A stretch of DNA of 64,000 bases from NCBI GenBank assembly GCA_004352715.1, contig SCFE01000007.1, forward strand, positions 1,401,377 through 1,465,376, in the 5' to 3' direction. Shown here piece after piece: positions 36,636 to 47,699 of the stretch (position 1 is the stretch's first letter; each line of letters begins with the position of its first letter). Position numbers and translations under genes: made by a program. The notes below the pieces were generated by a model. That model was not told the origin of the DNA. It did no database searches and saw nothing but the letters and a program-made list of their open reading frames with translations. Source of the stretch: Hofstenia miamia. Taxonomy: Eukaryota > Xenacoelomorpha > Acoela.

Positions 36636-37057
36636 GTAGTGGCGCTAAGCTGTCTAAACCTCAACCTATGCCCGTCTATCTCAGTCTGCCACTTTCCCAT
36701 CTCCCTCTCTAGAAACTCAACCCATTTCTGTGAAACTCCATTAGCCTCTAACGTCTTCAATACCCACTTATGTGATATGCTTTCATATGCCTTCCTGTAG
36801 TCTATCCATGCCATTGCCAAGTTTGTCTNAGCTAACTACAAACAGTAGTGGCGCTAAGCTGTCTCCCTGGAATATACCCCGTCTAAACCTCAACCTATGT
36901 CCGTCTATCTCAGTCTGCCACTTTCCCATCTCCCTCTCTAGAAACTCAACCCATTTCTGTGAAACTCCATTAGCCTCTAACGTCTTCAATACCCACTTAT
37001 GTGAAATGCTGTCATATGCCTTCCTGTAGTCTATCCATGCCATTGCCAAGTTTGTCT
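36636..37057. repeat. Near-identical direct repeat across the N at 36829
   Basis: 36636-36828 repeats 36845-37057 with a 20-base deletion (between two GTCT words) and a few substitutions. The N at 36829 separates them. This looks like two overlapping contigs, or two haplotypes, laid end to end rather than a biological tandem. Confidence 0.8.
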
Positions 37058-37140
37058 TCCTTCTTCTACAATTCTCCACCACTGCCTGGTCTATCAACAA
37101 CTGATCTTTGCATCCTCTTGTCTTCGTCCTGCATCCCTTC
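36636..37140 (-). mobile_element. R2/R4-type LINE reverse transcriptase fragment between TTA repeats
   Basis: On the minus strand, 37140 down to about 36850 reads [20 protein letters not shown], then [20 protein letters not shown] (motif A), then a block with [37 protein letters not shown] follows (motif with GDSLxPLLF). [25 protein letters not shown] and [14 protein letters not shown] are characteristic of R2/R4-type elements with a restriction-like endonuclease. The coding text abuts a (TTA)n run at 37141-37196, and another TTA run lies across the gap at 35583. This is the insertion context described for the R4 element Dong. The frame is uninterrupted in the part from 37057 to 36845, so this copy may be fairly young; its 5' part is missing and its 3' part lies in the gap. 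Confidence 0.75.
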
Positions 37141-37195
<55 letters not shown>

Positions 37196-37196
37196 G
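37141..37196. repeat. (ATT)n microsatellite
   Basis: A perfect ATT run at the 5'-truncated side of the minus-strand LINE fragment. Confidence 0.98.
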
Positions 37197-38873
37197 TTAG
37201 AGTTAAAAAACGACATTTCTGAAACAATGTGGGTAGATATTTAATGCGTGATAGACACAAAAAATACTGAATATAGTCTATAATAGAAACAAAAAATATT
37301 TCCCTGGTGTTTTTTCAAGTAAGACAGTTTTCAATCTTAGAGTTTTACTGCTAACCTGCTTGAGTATTAAGAATCAGATTTCAAATTCAACTTATTTCGG
37401 AACAGAGGGAGTATATTTTTGTTTGTTTTTGGTGACATGTTGCTGTTTTTAAACCAAATCTCCATTGAGATTGATCTAAGCTGCCCTGAGCACAAGCTTG
37501 CACTGTATAAAACAGATTTTTCAGATGTTAGTCTGCCCGTAAAAGTTTTTGTCGTAGTAAGAAATTAGTATCTGTTTGGAGTGCACGCGAGGTTCAGAGG
37601 TCCATATGGAGACATCATTTCTCTATTATTATATATGTTCTACAATTGTACTAAATTCATTTTGTTAGTTTCAGTCTTTTAGTCTTAGACATGTCAAATG
37701 TTTTTTAAATGAGTAATTCCTTCTACATTGCCCAAATCAGCACGTCGGGTCGAAAGGAAGATGAACCCGTTGTATTGGGTCGGGCCTACATATCATATGG
37801 GTCGGGTCCAAAAGTTTGATCCGCTTCCAGGCCTGGTTGTGATACAGAAATTCAACTGTGTCTCATTTGTTGTGGATGATTAAATGTGAACCGAGCAAAA
37901 ACTGGTATTTTAGCTGTTTTTTTTAAACGCAAATTTAATTCATTACGTTATTATATACTCTAAATATCTCGCTCCGATCATTTTTCTATCAGTCAAACAC
38001 AAGAAAAGATATTACCAAAAAGCAGAAAACTCGTTTTTTGCGACGAGGTATAACTTCAACACATTTATATACGAATCATTTAGTGATCATAATATATTCG
38101 AGGGGATTTATTATATGATTACATTTTCATGCATGAGTTGTGTAATTATAATGAGATGCTAATTTTCTCGAATAAAGATTTAAGTTAAGTAACTAACTCT
38201 AATTCTATTAGAAAATTTTTAAAGTCTGTGATGGGCTTCTCAAAGAAATTTTAAACACTTAGAACTAATGAAGACATTAAAAATCTGAAAACACAACGGC
38301 AGATACAGTTTTTCTTCAAAAGAAAAATATTTTAGAGTAAATGTTGTTCCTATGGACATTAAATTTGAGAAAAAATTGAATGTTTTTTCAAAAATCGAAT
38401 TTCTCATTGAAAAAAATCATATTTGAATGTACTTCATGCACAAATCTTCATCAATAGCTGAGCGGCCACTAGTCCATAGTTGTGTCGTTATAAAAGGCTT
38501 TCAATATTTTTAACAGGCTTAAATAAAATGTGGACTTTTAACAAATCTGATATTTCCTCAATGCACAAAGAGGTTGTTTAAAAGATATTGCTAAATATGA
38601 CCAATAACATCAAGCACCAATGGTTCAAAAAGATTCAAAATACTTTGTAGCCACCTCTAGAGTATTTCATCGATAACGAATTTCGCTCGTGAAAAACATA
38701 TCACCACAAATGACCTCCATTCAATTATTCTTTTTGCTAAATTTATGATTTAAAAATTTAACAATATAGACTCATGACGCATAATTTGTGCAATTTAGTT
38801 TTCAAACCATGCGTAGAAACAAATTTTGAAGCTCCACATGTTAACAATACTGATGCATTGAAAACTTTAACAT
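37197..38873. other. AT-rich intergenic region with a GGGTCGGG-rich patch
   Basis: No gene. At 37738-37850 the words CGTCGGGTCG, ATTGGGTCGGGCC and GGGTCGGGTCC recur, resembling the subterminal vocabulary of non-autonomous hAT-type elements. Ends were not definable. Confidence 0.35.
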
Positions 38874-38874
38874 A

Positions 38875-38912
<38 letters not shown>

Positions 38913-40440
38913 AATGACTTCAATTCGCTTTATAAAGCGCTACAAACTAAATTTACAAGTAAACAAAATTTTTTGAAAATAAAATATAGTTCATAATTAT
39001 CACATTATTTCTTTTTATGAGATGATCTTACTTCTCTACAATTACTGCAATTGCAAGACAGAAACCATGAGCAAGTATTGTTCAATTTAAAATGATTAAT
39101 AACATAATCTTCAAAAAATATACGAAGTTGTTTCTTTACAATGCTAGGACGATCATAAATGTTGATATTAGAATTGACTGATATGTAATTAGTCAAGTAA
39201 GTAATACGATCCCAATAGTTGCTATGAGATGTAACCAATTTGCACTTAGGATTTTTGAAAATAGTCCGTTTTTCTCTTGATGAATTATTCTTTACACTAA
39301 CAAATTCAGTATGATCTATTTTGTATAACCCATTCAGTACTTTATTGAAAAATATCAAATCATACAATTGAAATTGAAGAGCAATTGGAAGTATGTTAAG
39401 GTGCAACAAATTTTTATAAGATATTTCCTTATTTGAATTTAAACACCAATGTAAGCATTTCCTTTGATATCTTTCAAGTTTTTCAAATTGATGTCTACTT
39501 GGCCACCAACATTGTGATCCATAAGTTATAATAGATAATATGCAACTTTTGAATAACTTAGTTCTTATAAATTTAGGTGTAATATATGGTATATTTCTTC
39601 TTAAATAAAATAATACATTAATTGCTTTGCTTAAAACTTTGGTATAATGTTGGTTCCATTTTAAATCTGAGGAGATATTTAGTCCTAAATCATTGACTGA
39701 TTCAACTAATTGAAGATTACATGCCATATGTTTTGAAGAAAGCATATCTCTGCATTTAGTTTTTCCAAAACAAATAATCTTAGACTTAGATGTATTAAAT
39801 TGCATTTCATTTCTCCGTCCCCATTTTATAACAGAATCAATTGTATTTTTAATAAGAAATTCAGTAGGGGATTCTACTAAAAGTTTGCTGTCATCAGCAA
39901 AAAGCCAAATATTTGAATTTATACTAGAACAGAAATCATTAATGAATAGAACAAATAAAAGTGGTCCAAGAACACTTCCTTGAGGTACTCCACTTGTTAT
40001 TTTTAATGGCTGAGAAATATTTCCACAAATATTTGTGTGTTGGTAGCGACCTGTTAAGTAAGATTTGAACAATTGCATAAACTTATTATCAAATCCAAAT
40101 TTAGATATCTTATCCAATAAAAGATGGTGCGGAACCGTGTCAAACGCTTTACTAATGTCAAAGTAAATGCCGCAACATGAAGCACCAACATCAATACATT
40201 TATAAACTTTGTCTAAATAACATAGCAAATTCGTAATCGTAGAAGATCCACTTTGGAATCCATGCTGAAATTTAGATAACTTGTTTTTAATAAAGGGATA
40301 AATATAATCAAATAAAAGTCTTTCAAATATTAGGGAAATACGTGGAAGAATACTAATTGGTCTGTAATTTTTAACATCATCACGCTTGCCTTTTTTAAAT
40401 ATTGGAACAATAAACGCAGATTTCCAGAACTTCGGATATA
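38874..40440 (-). mobile_element. 5'-truncated CR1/Jockey-type LINE with (TAG)n 3' tail
   Basis: Minus-strand element. Coding text begins abruptly at about 40440 (PKFWKSAFIVPIFKKG), next to a TA-rich run, which is the usual 5' truncation of LINEs. It ends at the TAA 39005-39007. The short 3' UTR contains the perfect 14-base palindrome CGCTTTATAAAGCG (38926-38939) and terminates in a trinucleotide run (TAC on plus, GTA/TAG on minus; 38874-38913). Hairpin plus short tandem tail is the typical 3' recognition structure of CR1/L2-like LINEs primed on their target. Confidence 0.85.
39005..40440 (-). CDS. LINE reverse transcriptase, partial but unbroken
   Basis: About 478 codons with no stop from the truncated end at 40440 to 39005; the first in-frame Met in the remaining part is at 40228. 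In order: KNYRPISILPRISLIFERLL, FQHGFQSGSSTITNLLCYLD, motif A GIYFDISKAFDTVPHH (about 40143-40165), GVPQGSVLGPLLF (about 39950-39990) and motif C LFADDSKLL (about 39880-39903). A C-terminal region typical of CR1/Jockey elements follows, with SIITYGSQCWWPS and a Cys-rich end. Both catalytic aspartates of ADD and the motif A Asp are intact, so the palm is chemically complete. The endonuclease domain and ORF1 are absent. It is transposon, not host, coding sequence. Confidence 0.88.
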
Positions 40441-41100
40441 TATATACTATATAATATCGTTATGTACACTTTGTAAAATTTATTTAGATCTCAATGTACT
40501 AACTAGATTTTTATAATTTCAAGAGTGTAAATAGTTTAGTTGTCCTTGATATATATATATATATCGATAAAATAATTTATGCAATATCATTTCAACAGTT
40601 GAATGATAAATGCTTAGTTGCAATGGCGATGAATCTTTATTATTCTGCTGATGTATACTTACCAAAAATGTTCAGGTGTGAGCAAGGTACTTTAATGTAA
40701 AAAAACTCAAAGTTAATATTGGAAAGCTATATTTATCGTTTCCTCCAAATATCCATAAGCAGGTATCTGAAAACATCCTTGTCGATAAAATAATTGGTCA
40801 GGAAATTGTTCAAGAAATTTTGTTTATAATCCCGGAGTTGAAGTTGATGAAGACTTTACTTTTGAAAACATTGACGCTACAAAGCCTTTTCACAAATTCC
40901 GGCATTGGTCTGACCAGATTTCACAAAAAACCGAAAAAGTTCAATTTGAGGATAAGTAAAGCAGCATAAAATAGAATATTTTATCAGAAAAACCAAAATA
41001 TAAAATAAATATATTATTAAAATTCAATGAGCTGATTGTTAAAAATCTATTGCTGAAATAAATTTAAAAACACGAAAATTAAATATCTAAATTTTAACAT
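40441..41100 (+). pseudogene. Possible unidentified coding remnant (about 40675-40959)
   Basis: Between TA-rich runs, one frame reads KLKVNIGKLYLSFPPNIHKQ at about 40710-40770. One base out of phase, another reads FVYNPGVEVDEDFTFENIDA then TKPFHKFRHWSD, ending at the TAA 40957-40959. The amino-acid mix (acidic patch, aromatic residues, Pro) is more protein-like than chance AT-rich frames. It could be a last exon or a frameshifted pseudogene. I do not recognise it. Confidence 0.3.
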
Positions 41101-41545
41101 TTTAATATAATTTTGCAGCATTGCAATATAAAGTTCTTAATTGATTATTTTTTAGCATAACATTTAATGTATTTTTGTCCCAATCAGAGAAATTTTTTAC
41201 TCGCATTAAACTAATGGCTAAGTTTTTATTTAAATAAAACAAACATATGCGTACAAATGTGGCATATGTTTGTTTAACAATATTAGTTTTTGAGATCGAT
41301 GCCCATGGCTGGACTTTATTAAATGTCTTGAAAAGACAAAACATATTGTTGAAATTTTTTATAAAATAATTTGCACTCAATTGACTTTCAGGAAAATTTC
41401 ATATTTCATATCAAAAAAGAGTGGGTTAAATTTAATCTAAATGGTTCTCCTTTTGTGTAGGTCTAGAACACAACAAATTTATTGCAATTATTGTTTAGGT
41501 TTTATATTTAACTATAAGGCTGCATGAATTATCATTTAAAAAACT
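41101..41545. other. AT-rich stretch with a 92-codon minus-strand frame (41102-41380)
   Basis: The frame has a plausible composition (KVQPWASISKTNIVKQ and a tail with SDWDKNTLNVML) but no family match I know. Left as unproven. Confidence 0.3.
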
Positions 41546-41549
41546 TCCA

Positions 41550-42995
41550 TGCACTTTTTTGCAGCACATTGCAATATGGACCCATCCCGCGACTACTGTT
41601 GTCCCGGGTTTATGCCGTTTGCGTCGGTCCCCATTCTGTACCCGGATCTCATAGTTCTCATTCTGATTTTGAATATAATCAATGTCATTCACAAAAATTG
41701 TTTTTCATTGAAAACACGAGATCTAGCTTTCCTTTGGAAGTGAGGGTAGAAACTAGGTCACCGTAAGAGTATTTCAGAACCAGCAGCCCTGCCTGGAACC
41801 CGATTCAATTTCGTATCTCACCAATCGACAAATTGGCTTCTGGATGCCCGAGTACTTGCTGATTTTGTCACTGGAGGTCAGCCAAGCGTTGAAAGCAGTT
41901 GACAAGAGGAGAGTGCGCTGTGGGGCCGTCGGCAAAACCGTCCAGTCTGTGTTGCAAACGAAGTCCAGAGATCATGTTGCTTCCATTATTTGTTGGCACT
42001 GAATTCCAGTGCCGTAAGAGGTGCATTGGGCTTTGATTTCCAGAGAGCAGCCGTCTGGTACAAAAGACTTCACGTCAAGTAGAACATATAACAACTCTTA
42101 GTCATCGTTGAGCCCAAAAGCGAGGATGCCAAGGAAGCTCTCCTTCGCATGAATGTAGGTTCAGAGATCGGTGATGAGAAAACTGCATTTCGTGATAAAA
42201 TTAGCCTCTTGAGTGATCGCTTGAAGGCTAACTTTGCCTTTGTTACCAACACGTCAGAAATGTGACTTACAAATGTTCGTCTGTTGAAGAGAGGTACCAT
42301 GAGCAGCGGCTACGGAGACGTATTTCTGGAGTAGTTGAGGCTGACAACACTCTTCAAGTGATCGTCCATAACTACGAAAGCAGCCTCGGCGTTCTTCAGA
42401 TTCTCCGTTTCAATGTTNAGTGGAACTCAACCAACTGGATCATTGGTGAACACCTAAAACTGGATGCTGAGATCAGCCTCAGGCAGATGTCCACTATTAA
42501 TCATTGGAGGAAATGCTGCATAGATTCATCACCTCAATAGTGATTAGTTAATCCTTGTTATGTTAAGCTAACAGAAATACACAAAAGCTGAAGCAGTATT
42601 AAGTTAGTAAATCCCTACCTGCAAATATACAACCAATGTTATATAGTAACAATGGACAAACAGTAATAATGCCTGGTAGAGGATGGTACACCATTATCAA
42701 AAATTTTTGCATGATTCCTAATCAGAAACATAGACAAATTTTTACAAAGTTTGAGAAAATCGAACAGTTTTCAATTTTTTTGCTGGCGTTCTTCAGATTC
42801 TCCGTTTCAATGTTTGTTCCGAAGTAGAGGCGATGAACATTGTCGGAGTCAGGGTTTGTGGACACCCAAGTGCCATCGGAGACTAGGGATGCTGCTTTAA
42901 GTGGAAAACTTGAAACATCGATGACTGACAGTTTGAATTTGTTCATTTCAAAACCATGCTGTTTGGCTGCTTGCGTACTCCAAAATGTTGACATA
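41550..42995. pseudogene. GC-richer island with decayed coding text, unidentified; broken by an assembly seam
   Basis: 41570-42540 is visibly richer in G/C and CpG than all surrounding sequence. Protein-like frames occur on both strands. Plus: about 42096-42260 with VEPKSEDAKEALLRMNVG then DEKTAFRDKISLLSDRLKAN. Minus: 42994 down to 42722 with LVSDGTWVSTNPDSDNVHRL then YFGTNIETENLKNA. The 30 bases at 42388-42417 recur exactly at 42785-42814, and the first copy stops at the N (42418). The minus-strand frame would run on from 42815 into 42417, so the stretch between is probably misplaced. Neither strand's product is recognisable. Candidates are an old processed pseudogene, a transposon gene or foreign DNA. 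Confidence 0.35.
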
Positions 42996-44278
42996 CAAAA
43001 TACTAACTGGACTTACTTACTAAAAAGCTTGAAACTGTTTTTATGTTGTTCTAAGTGTTCTTGTGAAAAATAGTTTGTTTCAATATCAGTTGTCTTCAAA
43101 ATTTTTATATTTTTAAATTTTTTGGTAGGCTAGTAAAATATGGCTACGACTGTTAGTGGATGTGCGGGTAGAGGTTTTTTAATACCGCAATCACCTGTCA
43201 AAAAATACTTTATTACCCGCACCTGGGAATGAAATGCTCCATGTTGTTGTGATAAAACATAATATTTACAATAACATTTCAAACACAATTTACATTCATC
43301 ATAAATTCTGTAAAATTTTTCAATCACTACAAGGTATTGAAGCATTGAAGTAAACAAACAAGTTAAGAAATATGGCCAATGGTGTGCAACGCATTCACCA
43401 ATTAAGAAGCTTCACTCGGAGAATGCAGCTAATTTATGCTAGTAATGAGCCACTTGATCTATGCATGTGCTTTGCTGATTAACATAAATATAGATCAACA
43501 ACAACGAAAAAATAACATTTTTACCTGCTCAATTTTAATATGTTTAGTGTTAGTAAACTAAAAATAAGGTCTTAAAATGTTATCTTCAATTTACCATGCT
43601 AAGTTCTTAAATCTGGTAATCCTATTCGAACACATTTACAAGTCTTCTATTGCTATAAATTCTTAATATAAATTTTGGTGCCGTTAACGGTAAGGTACGA
43701 GACCAATACTAATCTAAGCATCTTTAGAGGACATGTTTTTAACAGCCTCCACAATTTACCACGTGAAATACATCGGAATACTTTTTATGAAGCGAAAATT
43801 CAAATAGGTCCAAATCATCATTTGAAAATATCACTCCTAAAAGATTCTTCTGTTTGCAAATATTTATGAAACTTAAGAATTTAACCCCATCATATGTCCG
43901 GAAAAGTATGGACTAAGATAGAAATCGAATTTCGAAGGTTTAGAATTAATTTAATACTAACCAATTACAAAATAGGTATTTACAACGAAATTGTATTTTT
44001 GTAGGCTTAGGATCGAAATTTCTGCTACATAAAACAAAACATTGAAATGAGGGAAATTATGAATCTCCAATATTACTAGGTTTTTTATATGGTTAGTATT
44101 TATTTCTTACAACAAAAATTGAACAATTACTGCAAAATTGTGTTCATAATTTGTCAAAAATTTATATAAAAATGCTAAAATTTGAAAAAATATGAAAATC
44201 AATAATATTGTGAATACATTTTGATCATCATTTGAATATGTGATATAGCGAATTTAATATGTTGAAGAATAATTAGAA
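42996..44278. other. AT-rich intergenic region
   Basis: A 64-codon frame at 43675-43869 (+) contains FNSLHNLPREI, faintly like the C-terminal LINE motif WNSLPxxI, but support is too thin to call. Confidence 0.3.
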
Positions 44279-44286
44279 GGTGAGGG

Positions 44287-44363
44287 CAGTGGCGTACGCA
44301 GGGGGGGGGGAATTGTGGAATGACGATGATGTCCCCCGTCAGAAAATCCTGCGTACGCCCCTG
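44287..44363. mobile_element. 77-bp hAT-like MITE with 8-bp target duplication
   Basis: Ends are CAGTGGCGTACGCAGG and, inverted, CAGGGGCGTACGCAGG (15 of 16 match). CAGTGGCGTACG is a tip I know from hAT-type elements of many animals. The eight flanking bases are GGTGAGGG (44279-44286) and GGTGAGAG (44364-44371), one mismatch, the 8-bp duplication expected of hAT transposition. The interior is only about 45 bases with a G-run and a CCCCC-type block, so most of the element is terminal repeat. Confidence 0.8.
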
Positions 44364-44371
44364 GGTGAGAG

Positions 44372-46018
44372 TGGACTTCAAAAGTCTCCATCTCCTAGAT
44401 ATACCCGTTTTCACAATCTAAATAAAATTCATAGCTTTTTTAAAACATGTTGAACTTTTCATTCAGAATGCATATATACTTGTTCGTGTTCATCTAAACA
44501 TTTTTCTCGAGAAACATCAATCTATGGTTTTTCTAGGATTGTAATTTTTACAGAGAAAAAAGCTTTTTAAATTTTTCATAAGGTAACAAAGATTTGTACT
44601 TTTGAGGTATAAACCTGTGGTATTTTCGAGAATAGTGAAGAGAGAAGTCATGCCCGTCCCCCATTGGCCAAATCCTTCAACAAAAATGTGTTTTAATTAA
44701 CTACTTCACTGAAACAGTATTAATTCTATTTACTAACAGTACGCAGATTTATGTATACTGTGGAAGCAGGTCTGTCAGCAAATTTTATAATTTCTTAAGT
44801 ACCCAAGTCTAGTGGATATTAAATGAAATACATAACTTTGGATTAACTAATATGTTAGATATGTTCTTAAAAATGTGTAAGATTTTTTGAATAAAAAATT
44901 GGAAAGTTTGACAAATATTTTGCAAAAATTGCCAAATTTGGATCAGTCTGTAAATGGAATGCAAAATTTTCCAACTTTGCAAGGTTGCACAAATTAACCT
45001 AATAGCTGCACTTTTTTTGCTTCTTTTATGGGGGACTGTAATCCCATAGTCCCCCCTTTAAATCTGTCACTTGGTATAACGTTGAAATTTGGCTGAGTTC
45101 GCAATAAACACGTTACACCTTCCTTAATTATGTAACGAAAATTCAACCAAATTTAAATGGTATTGAACGAAAATGTATATTTTTGTTTACACAGAAAGGT
45201 GATATTGTTTTACACCAAAAAGCAAAAATTACAAATTATAAATAATTTTAATTTTAATAACATATTTTCAAAGGAATGTAAGCATCACACTGTGTGACAA
45301 TGAAATTTCTTTTCTTAGTTTAGTACTTTTTTCTGTGCATCTGTTGAATTTAATGTCGCTAAAAACCAATTTGAGGTAATGTTTACAGTAGAAACCATGC
45401 CTTAGAAAATGTCACTAAATTGAATTTATGGTCTAAACACATGACTGAACTTAGAAATCGTAAATTGTAGTATATTGGAGATGACAAAAAGCCTCAAATA
45501 ATTTTTAAAATTGCATATAAAGCATCTAATTGTATTTTAAATAGAAGCTTTCTTTATTTTATTTGGGTAGGTGGTAATTTTCTCATTGGTATTCACTAAG
45601 CAAATCAAAATTTTCAAGAGTAAGGTACAAGTTCACATGAGTTGATCCCAGGACATTCGAGAAAAATTTCTTATTCTAGTCATTATTTTGGCTTCTTCAT
45701 TCAATCCAAACAGAAAGATTAGCAGTTGGCAAAAGCTGTTGATCTGAAACTACCTAGTACTCTAACATAGTGCAACAGCTGCAATATATTATTTGGGATA
45801 CCAAATTTCAATATCCTGAAAAATGAAAATTTCCAAAACGTATTTCATATTCTTCAGAATATTTTGTTTACCTCTTCATTATATTTGTAATTGGCTGATT
45901 TTTTAGAATATAATATCCACAAACATAAGAAGGAATTCACACAAATCTTGAATTTCCAAGAAGCATAGCATTGTCATTAAGTAGATTGTAAAGAGCTTTA
46001 AGGTACTTTATAGCCTTA
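44372..46018. other. AT-rich intergenic region
   Basis: No supported gene or repeat. Confidence 0.4.
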
Positions 46019-46020
46019 TA

Positions 46021-47369
46021 CCATGCTGGCCACTGGATTAGCATAATTTGTTTGTAAAATATATTCTATCCATAATTTACGATTAAATCGAAAAGACAGT
46101 GTCTGAGACATCTACCAGTATATACAATATATTTTTATAAAACATATCACCAAAAAAACATAAAGAATGTTAATATTTTGTAGGGCCTCCTTTGGCTCGC
46201 AGAACAGCTTTGATTCTGTCGGGCATTGATTCAATTAATTTACAACAATAATCTTGTGTAATCTGTTGTGTCCAAACGGTCTTTATTTTTTGTATAAGAT
46301 CATTTCTTGAAGTTGGCTTGAGCACTGCAACTTGCTTCTTTACCACAGCCCAGCAGTTCTCAATGGGGTTCAAATCCGGAGAACTGCCAGGCCATGGTTC
46401 CAAAATTTCGACGTCGGCATGTGATAACCAATGTTTTACTGATCNNNNNNNNNNNNNNNNNNNNNNNNNNNNNNNNNNNNNNNNNNNNNNNNNNNNNNNN
46501 NNNNNNNNNNNNNNNNNNNNNNNNNNNNNNNNNNNNNNNNNNNNNNNNNNNNNNNNNNNNNNNNNNNNNNNNNNNNNNNNNNNNNNNNNNNNNNNNNNNN
46601 NNNNNNNNNNNNNNNNNNNNNNNNNNNNNNNNNNNNNNNNNNNNNNNNNNNNNNNNNNNNNNNNNNNNNNNNNNNNNNNNNNNNNNNNNNNNNNNNNNNN
46701 NNNNNNNNNNNNNNNNNNNNNNNNNNNNNNNNNNNNNNNNNNNNNNNNNNNNNNNNNNNNNNNNNNNNNNNNNNNNNNNNNNNNNNNNNNNNNNNNNNNN
46801 NNNNNNNNNNNNNNNNNNNNNNNNNNNNNNNNNNNNNNNNNNNNNNNNNNNNNNNNNNNNNNNNNNNNNNNNNNNNNNNNNNNNNNNNNNNNNNNNNNNN
46901 NNNNNNNNNNNNNNNNNNNNNNNNNNNNNNNNNNNNNNNNNNNNNNNNNNNNNNNNNNNNNNNNNNNNNNNNNNNNNNNNNNNNNNNNNNNNNNNNNNNN
47001 NNNNNNNNNNNNNNNNNNNNNNNNNNNNNNNNNNNNNNNNNNNNNNNNNNNNNNNNNNNNNNNNNNNNNNNNNNNNNNNNNNNNNNNNNNNNNNNNNNNN
47101 NNNNNNNNNNNNNNNNNNNNNNNNNNNNNNNNNNNNNNNNNNNNNNNNNNNNNNNNNNNNNNNNNNNNNNNNNNNNNNNNNNNNNNNNNNNNNNNNNNNN
47201 NNNNNNNNNNNNNNNNNNNNNNNNNNNNNNNNNNNNNNNNNNNNNNNNGCATAACCAATCAGAAACAAGTAATCGCGCAAGCACTGAATGTCAGTGTATT
47301 GTTCAAAACAATGCGTAAGTGCTAAAAATAGAATATTCAGGAATTATGCTAATCCAGTGGCCAGCATGG
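46021..47369 (-). mobile_element. Tc1-family DNA transposon with perfect 28-bp terminal inverted repeats
   Basis: The left end 46021-46048 begins CCATGCTGGCCACTGGATTA, and its 28 bases are exactly inverted at 47342-47369. TA dinucleotides at 46019-46020 and 47370-47371 are the target duplication used by all Tc1/mariner elements. Assembled length is 1,349 bases including the 804-base gap 46445-47248, close to the usual 1.3-1.7 kb. Identical ends and an open transposase tail suggest recent activity; the gap hides most of the gene. Confidence 0.92.
46170..46444 (-). CDS. Tc1 transposase, C-terminal 90 residues (rest in gap)
   Basis: The open frame emerging from the gap reads SVKHWLSHADVEILEPWPGS, then SPDLNPIENCWAVVKKQV, and ends GGPTKY. 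PW.xxSPDLNPIEN.W is the block containing the last catalytic Glu of the DD34E transposase triad, which cuts and pastes the element at TA sites. The intervening residues show no stop. The first two aspartates and the DNA-binding domain would be in the N-run, so intactness cannot be judged. Confidence 0.9.
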
Positions 47370-47386
47370 TATGCTGCACTTAAAGT

Positions 47387-47447
47387 AATGGATATAACTT
47401 GAGCGCACATACTGTATAATGGATATAACTTGAGCGCACATACTGTA
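47387..47447. repeat. Two tandem copies of a 31-bp unit
   Basis: AATGGATATAACTTGAGCGC plus the following bases to ACTGTAT occurs at 47387 and again at 47418, essentially identical, just outside the Tc1 element. Confidence 0.9.
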
Positions 47448-47699
47448 TTGCATGTATTTATTTGCTGTATGCATATTTATATGCATCTGTGCAAAATCAG
47501 TTATAGTCCGCTAAAGCTAAAATAATATCTTATATCGGTCTAGTGGATTGTAGCTAGTTATAAATTTTTAAAACCTCTTAAAACGCGTTGACGTATAGGT
47601 ATTGAATATTTTAGGTATAAATGATTTGCAAATATTTGCAATGTTGCTGTGCCGGTATCGAATATGTCAGTGCAATCAGTTTGTATTAAATTAAACGTT

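Noticed and set aside
41102-41380. 92-codon minus-strand frame as a real gene
   Set aside because: Its composition is plausible but it lacks a recognisable motif, conserved neighbour or repeat partner.
46318-47325. Very long frames spanning 46445-47248 in several phases
   Set aside because: Their length is almost entirely Ns. Only the minus-strand frame ending at 46170 has transposase motifs.
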